Source: Candidatus Woesearchaeota archaeon (GTDB lineage: Archaea > Nanobdellota > Nanobdellia > Woesearchaeales > JASKKU01). Taken from it: a stretch of 7,567 nt of DNA. Position 1 is the stretch's first letter. Each line of letters starts with the position of its first letter. The notes below the pieces were generated by a model, which worked only from the letters and a program-made list of their open reading frames with translations, had not been told where the DNA came from and did not search any database. Both the position numbers and the translations under genes were made by a program. Shown piece after piece: positions 1 to 6,288 of this stretch. Where the stretch lies: NCBI GenBank assembly GCA_011045925.1, contig DSBS01000050.1, positions 1-7,567 of the forward strand, read 5' to 3'.

Positions 1-45
1 TATCAAACGCTTAACTTTATTAATGAGTTTTGTTTTTTCTTTCAT
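1..45 (-). CDS. Truncated outward-facing ORF, probable transposase N-terminus (left copy)
   Basis: On the minus strand an ATG at 45-43 opens a frame of 15 codons with no stop, cut by the contig edge: MKEKTKLINKVKRLI. It is lysine-rich and basic, as transposase N-termini often are. The right copy encodes the same peptide except for V in place of I at residue 8, so the difference is conservative. A G-rich Shine-Dalgarno-like sequence lies about 12 bases upstream. Too little is visible to identify the protein; the transposase reading rests on the duplicated, IS-like context. Confidence 0.45.
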   Translation of the reverse strand, partial: MKEKTKLINKVKRLI

Positions 46-64
46 GGGGAGAAAATCCCTCCCC

Positions 65-93
65 CCCTCAGATAGCCTTACGGCTGCTGAGGG
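65..93 (-). other. Hairpin in the IS-like end, left copy
   Basis: CCCTCAG (65-71) pairs with CTGAGGG (87-93), and a second helix of five positions (73-77 with 82-86) closes a four-base loop, with A72 bulged. In the minus-strand RNA the loop reads GUAA, a GNRA tetraloop. Position 73 makes one C-A mismatch in that RNA, where the right copy has a C-G pair, so this copy looks slightly decayed. Confidence 0.6.
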
Positions 94-103
94 TTATAAA
101 TCT
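94..103 (-). promoter_or_regulatory. TATA-like box for the outward ORF, left copy
   Basis: The minus strand reads GATTTATAA here. A start site about 25 bases further on would fall near the base of the hairpin, shortly before the G-rich binding site and ATG at 45. The box is nearly symmetrical (TTATAAAT on the plus strand), so it could also direct weak transcription inward toward the aminopeptidase gene. Confidence 0.4.
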
Positions 104-129
104 TTAGATTTTGAACAGAGCCCCTACTA

Positions 130-148
130 GAGAAAAGTATTTAAAAGG
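130..148 (+). promoter_or_regulatory. Core promoter (BRE + TATA) of the aminopeptidase gene
   Basis: GAGAAAAG (130-137) followed by TATTTAAAAGG (138-148) matches an archaeal BRE/TATA pair. The expected start site, 25-27 bases after the box centre, falls at about 165-169, that is on the ATG at 168. This predicts a leaderless mRNA and is the main reason for choosing that start. The repeat arm ends at 123, only 14 bases before the box. Confidence 0.6.
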
Positions 149-157
149 TAAACCTTT
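144..157 (+). promoter_or_regulatory. Possible operator: inverted repeat overlapping the TATA box
   Basis: AAAGGT and ACCTTT are perfect inverted arms separated by AA, beginning inside the 3' part of the TATA box and ending about ten bases before the predicted start site. A repressor bound here would block the preinitiation complex. In A/T-rich DNA a 6-base palindrome can be chance, so this is tentative. Confidence 0.25.
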
Positions 158-167
158 AAGGAAATGC

Positions 168-1226
168 ATGCATACAAGGGAAAGCATTGATTACTCAAAG
201 AAAGCTGGCTTTTACGAAAAAGCAAGAGACAACGCAAACAAGTTCAGGAAGATCTTTGAGACAAACCTTAAGGCAAAGCCAGGCACCCAGATCCTTATTT
301 TTGCTGATTATTCTGATAATTTTTTTCCATATATTGTTTCGCTCTCTTACTACATTGCCGCGAAGAGGCTTGGCTTTTACCCAATTCTCATATTTTCGGC
401 AAAAGGCCAGGACATTACAGAATTTTCAAAGGCTGTGGAGAACATAAACAGCAACAGCATTGCTATTCTGAACCTGGCAAATAAGCTCGCCAAGTTCAGC
501 CAGGTTCCTTTCAGAAGGTTCTGCAGGATAAACAACACAAGGTTTATTGTTACAACAAGCCTGGGCATGGTAGAGAAAAGGTTTGCAAGAACTTTTATGG
601 ATGCCCTTGATATTGATTATGCAAAGCTTAGGAAAAGAATGCTAAAATTCAAGCAGCAGCTAACCGGAACGAAAATCCTGTTTATCAAAACAAAGGCAGG
701 AACCTCATTAAAAGCAAATGTGTTCCTGAAGGAGCCAATTGTTTCCGACGGAATCTTTGATTTTATGAGGATAGGGGGAAACCTGCCTGCAGGAGAGGTT
801 TTTTTTGCTGCAAAGAAAGGCAGTGTTGACGGCAGGATTATTATTGATGGCTCTGCGAGAACTAAGCAGAGCACCATCTTAATAAAAAGGCCAATTGAGC
901 TCAAGATTGATAAGGGAAAGGTTGTTAAGATAAATGGTGATGAAGAAGCTGAACTGCTAAAAAGCGCCTTAAAAGATGAATTCAAAAAACACCAAACAGA
1001 CTCCATATTCTGCATTGGCGAGATTGGAATCGGATTTAACCCCAGAGCCAAGATTGTTGGGTCTACAATTGTAGACGAGAAAGCAGAAAACACAGCACAT
1101 ATTGCCTTGGGCAACAATGCTCAATTTGGCGGGAGCATTTCAGCGCCTATTCACTGGGACCAGGTTTTTAAGAGCCCGTATGTCTTTGCTGATGGTAAAG
1201 AGATTCCTGTAAAGCTTCATTATTAA
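168..1226 (+). CDS. Aminopeptidase of the M29 (aminopeptidase T / AmpS) type
   Basis: Predicted 352-residue cytosolic metallopeptidase that removes N-terminal amino acids from peptides. The C-terminal half carries the M29 pattern in order: NLPAGEVF with E210, GEIGIGFNP with E285, AHIALG with H311, and HWDQVF with H329 and D331. These correspond to the five metal ligands known in the family (two Glu, two His, one Asp), so the enzyme should be active. The N-terminal half has the usual alpha/beta domain (PGTQILIFADYS near residue 38). There is no signal peptide. The frame also opens at TTG 111, but that start lies inside the repeat arm; ATG 168 fits a leaderless start from the TATA box at 138. 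The length is a little below the roughly 370-410 of bacterial relatives. It converges on dph5 with a 16-base gap. Substrate preference cannot be read from the sequence. Confidence 0.85.
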   Translation: MHTRESIDYSKKAGFYEKARDNANKFRKIFETNLKAKPGTQILIFADYSDNFFPYIVSLSYYIAAKRLGFYPILIFSAKGQDITEFSKAVENINSNSIAILNLANKLAKFSQVPFRRFCRINNTRFIVTTSLGMVEKRFARTFMDALDIDYAKLRKRMLKFKQQLTGTKILFIKTKAGTSLKANVFLKEPIVSDGIFDFMRIGGNLPAGEVFFAAKKGSVDGRIIIDGSARTKQSTILIKRPIELKIDKGKVVKINGDEEAELLKSALKDEFKKHQTDSIFCIGEIGIGFNPRAKIVGSTIVDEKAENTAHIALGNNAQFGGSISAPIHWDQVFKSPYVFADGKEIPVKLHY

Positions 1227-1242
1227 GCCACAATAAAGAAAA
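1227..1242 (-). terminator. Weak T-rich stretch after dph5
   Basis: The minus strand directly after the dph5 stop reads TTTTCTTTATTG, the kind of short U-rich tract archaeal RNA polymerase can terminate at. The whole intergenic gap between the convergent genes is only 16 bases. No hairpin is present. Confidence 0.3.
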
Positions 1243-2019
1243 CTACTTGCCTTGCTTTTCCAGAGAGTATAAGCCAAGGATCTCTTCTTCCATAAAATGA
1301 AGCGCTGAAGGAATAATCAGGCAGTGCGGAGGCTCGCCAAAGCCAAACTCCTGCAGCTTAACAAGCTCTGCATATGCTATTGAAGGCTTATCTGAGCCCA
1401 GCCTTGCACATCCAACAGCCATCAGGTTCGGGGACAAAATCTTCTTTCCTTCTTTTGACTCAAGCTTTAGAAGGATATCAACAGCATCCTTAATAGTCAT
1501 ATAAATGCCTTTATCCTGCTTTATGTCAAGCAGAAAAAGCGTATGAAAGCCTAATGAAAGGTTCTTTTCAAGAGAATAATATGGTGTTGCTGGAAAGAAA
1601 CCTGGCTCAGGGTAAACTATACTGGCCGGAGCACCAAACTTATATAACGACAGCCCAGTGATTCCTACTGCCGTAAGCACAGAAGCATTATTTACAACCT
1701 TTACATCTATGTTGTTCTTTCTCGCATCAAGAAAAAGGCTGGAGTGGGTTGTTGCAGAGAAAACATCGCCAACCACAAGAAAGCTTACCCTGCTCTCTTT
1801 TGCCAGGCTAAGGATTTTGCCTGAGTTCTGCTCAGCAAGCTCTCTCCCACACAGAGAGAACTTTTTGGCGCATTCTTCCTCAAGCTGGGTGATTGCCCCC
1901 TCAGAAAAAAGAGATGTATAAGACTCAATGAAAACATAGTCAGAAGTGGTGATAAAATCTTTTCCCTTAACAGAGATGTGCTCTGGACAAAGCCCTAAAC
2001 CAATCAAATACAATGGCAT
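1243..2019 (-). CDS. dph5: Diphthine synthase (diphthamide biosynthesis methyltransferase)
   Basis: Predicted 258-residue SAM-dependent methyltransferase of the tetrapyrrole-methylase fold. It methylates the ACP-modified histidine of elongation factor 2, the second step of diphthamide synthesis, in the cytosol. Visible landmarks are [10 protein letters not shown] with the glycine-rich SAM loop (residues 1-10), [20 protein letters not shown] (84-92), [14 protein letters not shown], and [10 protein letters not shown] (158-167). The length matches archaeal Dph5. The frame stays open upstream to 2121, but that extension overlaps the preceding gene and is hydrophobic; ATG 2019 gives the canonical N-terminus and lies about 27 bases from a T-rich box. 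In the SAM loop the usual proline after GD is valine here. It lies 58 bases downstream of the surface-protein gene on the same strand, with no functional link apparent. Confidence 0.93.
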
Positions 2020-2021
2020 AA

Positions 2022-2053
2022 AAAATAAAGAGAGAATAAAAAAATAAAAAGCT
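2022..2053 (-). promoter_or_regulatory. T-rich region: dph5 promoter and likely upstream terminator
   Basis: Between the surface-protein stop (2078) and the dph5 ATG (2019) the minus strand carries CTTTTTATTTT (2052-2042) and then long T-runs. The first part lies about 27 bases before the ATG, the right distance for a TATA box of a leaderless mRNA. The T-runs are also a good archaeal terminator for the gene upstream; a small GCAG/CTGC hairpin just after its stop adds little. Both roles may coexist. Confidence 0.45.
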
Positions 2054-2077
2054 TTGTTTTTTGCAGCAGTGCCCTGC

Positions 2078-3640
2078 TTATCTCTTAAACAGGAAGACAA
2101 TAAGCACGAATACCAGCACAATCAGCAGGAGGAATATTCCGCCAAGCAAAGCCAGGAACATCGGGCTTTCTGTGAAAGGCTGCTCAAAAACAATATCTTC
2201 CTTTGGCACATCCGGCTCTTTAGGCTCCTCAGGCTCTTCAGGCACAATTATCACAACAGGGTCCTTGTCCTCATCTTCTGGCTGCTCAGGCTCTGGGCAT
2301 GCTTCTACATCTACAAAAGCAAATGCAGTTAACCTCTCCCTGTCATCATAGTAAAGCACTTCCAGGTCAAACCTATATCTTCCTGCGCCAGCATCCTGGC
2401 TTATAAAGAAGGGCGTGGAAAACTTGAACATGTTGTCTTTGTCATAAGGGTCGCTCACAAGCTCAACAATCCTCTGGTAATCAAATTCCAGTTCTGTGCT
2501 TGTAACCCTTACCTTAACATCCTCATCCCTTCTGCCGGCATTATAGATTGTCCCAAAAACCTCAACACTGCCTGAGCATTTTATTCTTTCCGGGAAAACC
2601 TCGAAGTTCCTTATGGAAATCTCTCTCAGGGGCTTCCTGATTCTTAAAAAGTATTCTTCCTCGAGCACAAAAGTGTTTCCTTCCTCATCTTCTGCCTCAA
2701 TAATTAATCTTACATCAAAGGTGTCATCCAATACCTGAAATGGCACCCTGAAAGGTATGGTAAGTGTCCTTGACCTTCCTGGCCTTAATGAAAAGAAGTC
2801 TGACTCTTCCTCAAAGTCTTCAAAACCTTCATCAAGAATTCCTTCTATTATCAGTGTTGCAAAAACTTCATCAAAATCAAGGCCGTTAGAGGTTGGATAA
2901 AGGCTGGTTATATCAATCCTGAACTCTACATTTGAGTCAGGCTTAGCATCAATGGTATCTCCGGGGTTGTAAGTTTTTAGCGAGCCGTCAACATTTACCC
3001 TTAGCCTTGTAAGCTCAATATAATTTCGCTCCGTCACAACAACATCAAAATTCTGGAATACAGTTGTTTGGCTGTCACTAACACTGATGTTTACTGGAAA
3101 AGTGCCCTTTGAAGCCGGTGTCCAGGTTATTCTTCCTGTTGTAAAGTTAATAATCATTCCTTCTGGCCCAGCAAGAAGCATAAAGGTTAAAGTATCTCCA
3201 TCAGGGTCATTTGCCTTTACATCGTAAGTGTACTTCTCTTCCAAATAAACTTTAGTTTTTGGAGAAGAAGTAATTACAGGATGCCTGTTAACATTAATTA
3301 CCTCAAGATTCATGGATTTCTTTTCTGTCCCATCAATATCTCCAATCGTAAAGTTAATCTCATAGTTTCCAGCATCATTAAAAGTTGGAGTAAAGAAAAA
3401 CTCACAAGCAGTTCCGTTATTATTCATCTGCCTTGGCCCTTCCGGAACAGGAAGGATTGTGAATTGGCAGGAAAGAGTACCATTCTGCAGCGTCCTGTCT
3501 ATTGGGAGCACATACCTAAACAATTCTCCCTCAGAAACAGACTGGTCTGGAAGTTCGCCTACAAAAGAAACTGTAGAAAAAACCAGAGGCAAACTTATTA
3601 TAATAAATGATGCCAAAAGACATCTTTTTGTTAGCTTCAT
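2078..3640 (-). CDS. Secreted, membrane-anchored Ig/cadherin-domain surface protein
   Basis: Predicted 520-residue exported protein. Residues 1-22 are a Sec signal peptide (MKLTKR, then a hydrophobic core). Residues about 25-117 and 118-205 are two Ig/cadherin-like beta domains; the second has the [11 protein letters not shown] and GRITWTPA patterns typical of putative-Ig (cadherin-like) modules. Two further beta-rich segments follow (about 208-336 and 338-447; the latter, with [17 protein letters not shown], resembles CARDB-type domains). Residues 448-492 are a Pro/Glu/Asp linker, and 494-517 a membrane helix ending FLFKR, so the bulk faces outside. Five N-glycosylation sequons (N53, N75, N96, N165, N184) all lie in the two N-terminal domains. 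ATG 3640 is fixed by a strong Shine-Dalgarno and promoter. The role, perhaps adhesion or envelope architecture, is inferred from domain type only. Confidence 0.8.
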
Positions 3641-3650
3641 AATCTCACCT
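3641..3650 (-). promoter_or_regulatory. Ribosome binding site of the surface-protein gene
   Basis: The minus strand reads AGGTGAGATT immediately before the ATG at 3640. GGTGA is a close match to the archaeal anti-Shine-Dalgarno and supports this start. The gene therefore differs from the apparently leaderless genes around it. Confidence 0.7.
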
Positions 3651-3670
3651 TATCAACTCGGCAGTAGTGA

Positions 3671-3690
3671 TTATATTTAAACCTTTCGCT
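3671..3690 (-). promoter_or_regulatory. Core promoter of the surface-protein gene
   Basis: The minus strand reads AGCGAAAGG followed by TTTAAATATAA, a good BRE/TATA pair. A start site about 25 bases on would be near 3652, giving a leader of about 12 bases that just contains the GGTGA ribosome binding site. Confidence 0.6.
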
Positions 3691-3749
3691 TTAAAACGGT
3701 GCTCCTCTGAAATAGTCAAGGAAGACTAAAAAACATTTTAACCCAAACC

Positions 3750-3766
3750 AAAATTTTTTAAATAGT
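3750..3766 (+). promoter_or_regulatory. Core promoter of the rpl34e-rpl14e unit
   Basis: ACCAAAA followed by TTTTTTAAATA (3754-3764) is a TATA box with an A-rich BRE. It predicts a start site around 3785-3790 and a leader of only a few bases before the ATG at 3795. It is divergent from the surface-protein promoter at 3671-3690; the rest of the 154-base gap (3641-3794) holds nothing else I can recognise. Confidence 0.55.
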
Positions 3767-3794
3767 GGAGCATTCCAAAGCTCTAGTGGTTTGA

Positions 3795-4079
3795 ATGACA
3801 AAAAAGATTCCCAAATCAAGGTCGCTCAGAAAGGTATTCGTTAAAGTCCCTGGAAATGAGGTGAAAGTTCACTTCAGGGAAAGGAAAGAAAAGAAGAGAG
3901 CCTGCGCAGAATGTGGAAAGATTCTTCCAGGAATGTTCAGGAATTCTCCCGGAAACTCAAAGCCTGCTAAAACCAAAAGAAAGCCATCCAGGCCTTTTGG
4001 CGGAATCCTGTGCTCTTCATGCATGAGAAAAAAGGTTCAGGCTAATGTCTTGAAAGCAAGTGGTGATTCAAATGCTTGA
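3795..4079 (+). CDS. rpl34e: 50S ribosomal protein L34e
   Basis: Predicted 94-residue basic protein of the archaeal/eukaryotic-specific large-subunit protein family eL34. The family pattern is clear: SRSLRKVFVKVPGNEVKVHF at the N-terminus, a CAECGK knuckle in the middle, and RPFGGILCSSC further on, so C-x2-C pairs form a zinc-binding site. Length is normal for archaeal L34e. ATG 3795 gives the expected start. Only a weak GTGG lies upstream, so initiation may be on a very short leader. It overlaps the start of rpl14e by 8 bases, indicating co-transcription and translational coupling. Confidence 0.93.
   Translation: MTKKIPKSRSLRKVFVKVPGNEVKVHFRERKEKKRACAECGKILPGMFRNSPGNSKPAKTKRKPSRPFGGILCSSCMRKKVQANVLKASGDSNA
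4062..4067 (+). promoter_or_regulatory. Ribosome binding site of rpl14e inside rpl34e
   Basis: GGTGAT, a perfect match to the archaeal Shine-Dalgarno, lies four bases before the ATG at 4072. It sits within the last codons of rpl34e. It decides the start: an in-frame GTG at 4060 would place the site inside the coding region. Confidence 0.75.
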
Positions 4080-4293
4080 GATTGGCTCAGTTGTTGCGAA
4101 GAATGCAGGCAGGGATGCCGGCAAGGTTGGCGCTGTAATCAAGATTGTTAATGAAAAGTTTGTTATGGTTGATGGGTTTTGCCGAAGAAAAAAAGTCAAC
4201 ATTAGGCACCTGATTCCCCTAAACAGGAAAATCAACATAAAAGAGAATGCCAAAAGAGAAGAAATAATACCTCTACTGGATCGAATGGTTTAA
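4072..4293 (+). CDS. rpl14e: 50S ribosomal protein L14e
   Basis: Predicted 73-residue protein of the eL14 family, a KOW/SH3-like large-subunit protein. MLEIGSVVAKNAGRDAGKVG is the typical N-terminus, followed by a VMVDG strand, then RRKKVNIRHLIPL, which matches the conserved VNxxHLxP stretch. It is at the short end for archaea, consistent with a compact genome. The ATG and its GGTGAT site lie inside rpl34e (8-base overlap). The stop codon overlaps that of the convergent DNA ligase gene in a TTAA palindrome. In many archaea a cmk gene lies between these two ribosomal genes and cbf5 follows; neither is here. Confidence 0.92.
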   Translation: MLEIGSVVAKNAGRDAGKVGAVIKIVNEKFVMVDGFCRRKKVNIRHLIPLNRKINIKENAKREEIIPLLDRMV

Positions 4294-6233
4294 TTTCCGC
4301 TTCTTCCCCTTTGAGAATTATATAATCTATCTATATATCCCAGAGAAGAGGCATCTTCTACAGATTTCTCCTCTCTAAGGCGGATTATTCTCGGGAATCT
4401 CAAGGCATACCCTGAAGAGTACGTGGGGCTTTTCTGTATTTCATCATAGGCAACCTCAATCACAAGGCTTGGCTTTACCGATACCAGCTTTCCTTTTTCT
4501 GATGTAATCAGCTCCTTAAGCAATTCATTCACCTCAATAAAGCTAAGGCCCTGCTCTTTCAGCTCTTTTAGGCCAGAGCTGACTTTGCCTATTTCAAGCA
4601 AGTCTCCGTCTTCAGACATACAGGACAGAAAAAAAGATGTAAGCCAGCCTGCCCTTTTTCCCTCACCATACTCTGCGCCTGTTATAACCAGGTCAAGAGT
4701 TTCAAGGACTGGCTTAATCTTAAAGCCTGAGCCGACCCTTTTCCCGATTCTGTATCTGGACTCAATAGACTTCGCCATGATGCCTTCGTTCCCTTTAGCA
4801 AGGGCTTCTTTATAGAAGCTTTCTGCTTCTTCTTTTGAAGATACAGTTAGCTGCTTTGCAAGAACTATTTTGCCTTTCTGCTCTTTAGTTACTTTCTCAA
4901 GAAGATTTCTTCGTTCCCTAAACGGCCTAGTGTATACAACCTCGCCATTCAGGTAAAGAATATCAAAAAGGTTTGCCTCTACAGGAAGGTTCTCTGCTAT
5001 TTCATCGATGTCATACTTTCTCTTGATTCTCTGTGAAATTTTCTGAAACGGCTCAAAAGCGCCTGTTTTTGTTGATATGCCAACTGCTTCAGAGTCTATC
5101 AGAAAGGAATCTGCATTTATATACTTCCCTGCATAAGAAACAATATCCGGAAACTGGTCAGTAACATCCTCAAGGTTTCTTGTGAAAAGACGGATAACAT
5201 TATCCTTTTTGTGTATCTGCACCCTGAAACCATCATACTTATATTCTACTGCAAAAGGGGTTTTTAGCCTTTGAAAGAGCTCTTCAAAGTCCTTTGCTTT
5301 TGGAAAAAGCATTAGCTTCACAGGCCTTAATGGGGTTATGGTTATTGTCTTAAGGCCTTTCAAGGATCTTTGCTTTGCTGTTACTGAAATCTCGCCAAAG
5401 TCAGAGCTGATGTCAAACGCATCCTGAATGATTCTTAATATAGCCTCGGGGATTTCCTTTTTGTCCTCTGTGAAAATGATGTGGTTTTTTAGCTCTGAGA
5501 GCCTTTTTCTGAATTCTTCTTTGTTTTTCACCTCGATTACTGGCAAGATTTTTGTGGATTCAGTGCTAAAAGCGAGTTTTGAGTCAAACTCGTTTTTGCA
5601 GTTAACGCAGTAGCTGCTCGCAGGAATGATTTTCTCGCAAGTTGGGCAGAGCAGGACTGTGCCTGGGTCTGATGTGCTGCCTGCCACCTTTGGCAGAAAG
5701 GCAAAGGAGATTGCATCCCTTAGAATTCCATCGCCAATGCCAATTCTTAGGTCGCCAATAATCAGCCTTGATATGTATGCTGCTTCCTTTGGGCTGGCGC
5801 TTAGGAAAAGGTTAAGCACAAGGCTGGACTTCTGGTCAACGGAACCCTTGCCCTCTAAAGAAGGCAGTTTTGCAAGTGTTGAATGGACATCTTGTATGGA
5901 AAGCTTCTTTTTGAACAAGGACTGCTGGTTTTTTCCTGTTATCAGTGATTCCGAAACCAGGCCCAAATCACCTTTTGATGCCCACTGCTTCTCGACTGCC
6001 TCTGGCTTTTTTCCTGAGGCTTTTGAGATGATTTTAATTAATAACCTAGAGGATATGCCAAGCTCTCTAGCATCCCAATGGGGAAATACTCTTCCCTGAG
6101 CAAGGTAAGAGACTAGCTTAAGCGTATTTTCGTCTAGATTAGAGAGGAATTCACTTAAGATGTAGGTTTTTTCCAGGTGCTTTGTTGTTGAGCGCAACCT
6201 CTCGTAAAGCCCAACAAGCTCTTTAAATTCCAT
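4290..6233 (-). CDS. lig: ATP-dependent DNA ligase with an inserted zinc-ribbon-like segment
   Basis: Predicted 647-residue replicative/repair ligase that seals nicks via an AMP-lysine intermediate. Order: DNA-binding domain (about 1-180, including GDLRIGIGDG), adenylation domain with motif I EYKYDGFR (nucleophile K332), motif III FLIDSEAV, IIIa FDILYLNG, IV EGIMAK, V GFKIKP, then the OB domain with AGWLTSFFLS and motif VI ALRFPRIIRLREEKS. All catalytic motifs are present. It is longer than the usual 550-600 residues because roughly 75-80 residues are inserted near the end of the DNA-binding domain (about 182-262), containing CPTC and CVNC (Cys 196, 199, 209, 212), a probable zinc ribbon. ATG 6233 is preferred over TTG 6245: it starts MEFKELVGLYERL and lies about 29 bases from a TATA box. 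It converges on rpl14e with a 4-base overlap. Confidence 0.93.
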   Translation of the reverse strand: MEFKELVGLYERLRSTTKHLEKTYILSEFLSNLDENTLKLVSYLAQGRVFPHWDARELGISSRLLIKIISKASGKKPEAVEKQWASKGDLGLVSESLITGKNQQSLFKKKLSIQDVHSTLAKLPSLEGKGSVDQKSSLVLNLFLSASPKEAAYISRLIIGDLRIGIGDGILRDAISFAFLPKVAGSTSDPGTVLLCPTCEKIIPASSYCVNCKNEFDSKLAFSTESTKILPVIEVKNKEEFRKRLSELKNHIIFTEDKKEIPEAILRIIQDAFDISSDFGEISVTAKQRSLKGLKTITITPLRPVKLMLFPKAKDFEELFQRLKTPFAVEYKYDGFRVQIHKKDNVIRLFTRNLEDVTDQFPDIVSYAGKYINADSFLIDSEAVGISTKTGAFEPFQKISQRIKRKYDIDEIAENLPVEANLFDILYLNGEVVYTRPFRERRNLLEKVTKEQKGKIVLAKQLTVSSKEEAESFYKEALAKGNEGIMAKSIESRYRIGKRVGSGFKIKPVLETLDLVITGAEYGEGKRAGWLTSFFLSCMSEDGDLLEIGKVSSGLKELKEQGLSFIEVNELLKELITSEKGKLVSVKPSLVIEVAYDEIQKSPTYSSGYALRFPRIIRLREEKSVEDASSLGYIDRLYNSQRGRSGN

Positions 6234-6257
6234 AAGAAAAAGCAATTGGTTTTTTGT

Positions 6258-6270
6258 TTATTAAACTTTC
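6258..6270 (-). promoter_or_regulatory. Core promoter of the DNA ligase gene
   Basis: The minus strand reads GAAAG then TTTAATAA, a BRE/TATA pair whose centre is about 29 bases from the ATG at 6233. This predicts a leaderless or nearly leaderless mRNA. It lies in the 55-base gap after the secreted-protein gene, so the ligase can be transcribed independently of it. Confidence 0.5.
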
Positions 6271-6288
6271 TTTTAGCTGGGTTTGGGC

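Larger units (their letters stand above)
1..123 (-). mobile_element. Partial IS-like element, left copy (5' end of element, reading outward)
   Basis: This stretch is repeated in inverted orientation at 7445-7567. Aligned over about 122 bases, the copies differ by two transitions (positions 24 and 73 here), one base in a C-run (61-67), and one terminal base. Read on the minus strand it starts with GGGCTCTGTTCAAAATC, continues with a TATA-like box, a GC-rich hairpin and a G-rich ribosome binding site, and ends in an open frame running off the contig. That order fits the left end of an insertion sequence with its transposase promoter. The far end, target duplication and most of the transposase are outside the window, so the family cannot be named. 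A duplicated non-mobile gene with its promoter is the alternative. Confidence 0.6.

Noticed and set aside
111..167. N-terminal extension of the aminopeptidase from TTG 111.
   Set aside because: It would begin inside the repeat arm and span the gene's own TATA box. The ATG at 168 fits the promoter and the family N-terminus.
617..1117. 166-residue minus-strand frame opposite the aminopeptidase.
   Set aside because: Its serine- and leucine-rich composition is what the reverse complement of a lysine-rich gene gives, and the plus strand carries complete catalytic motifs.
2020..2121. N-terminal extension of Dph5 upstream of 2019.
   Set aside because: The extension is not Dph5-like, overlaps the end of the surface-protein gene, and is translated from its T-rich promoter region.
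2200..2310. Tandem repeat in the 3' part of the surface-protein gene.
   Set aside because: It encodes the low-complexity Pro/Glu linker. The units are irregular, so it is compositional and not a true tandem array.
3691..3750. Small RNA gene in the divergent intergenic region.
   Set aside because: I saw no C/D-box, H/ACA or tRNA-like pattern and no strong hairpin there; the space is explained by two promoters.
5626..6099. 157-residue plus-strand frame opposite the ligase gene.
   Set aside because: It is a shadow of the ligase coding sequence on the other strand, with no promoter, ribosome binding site or recognisable motif.
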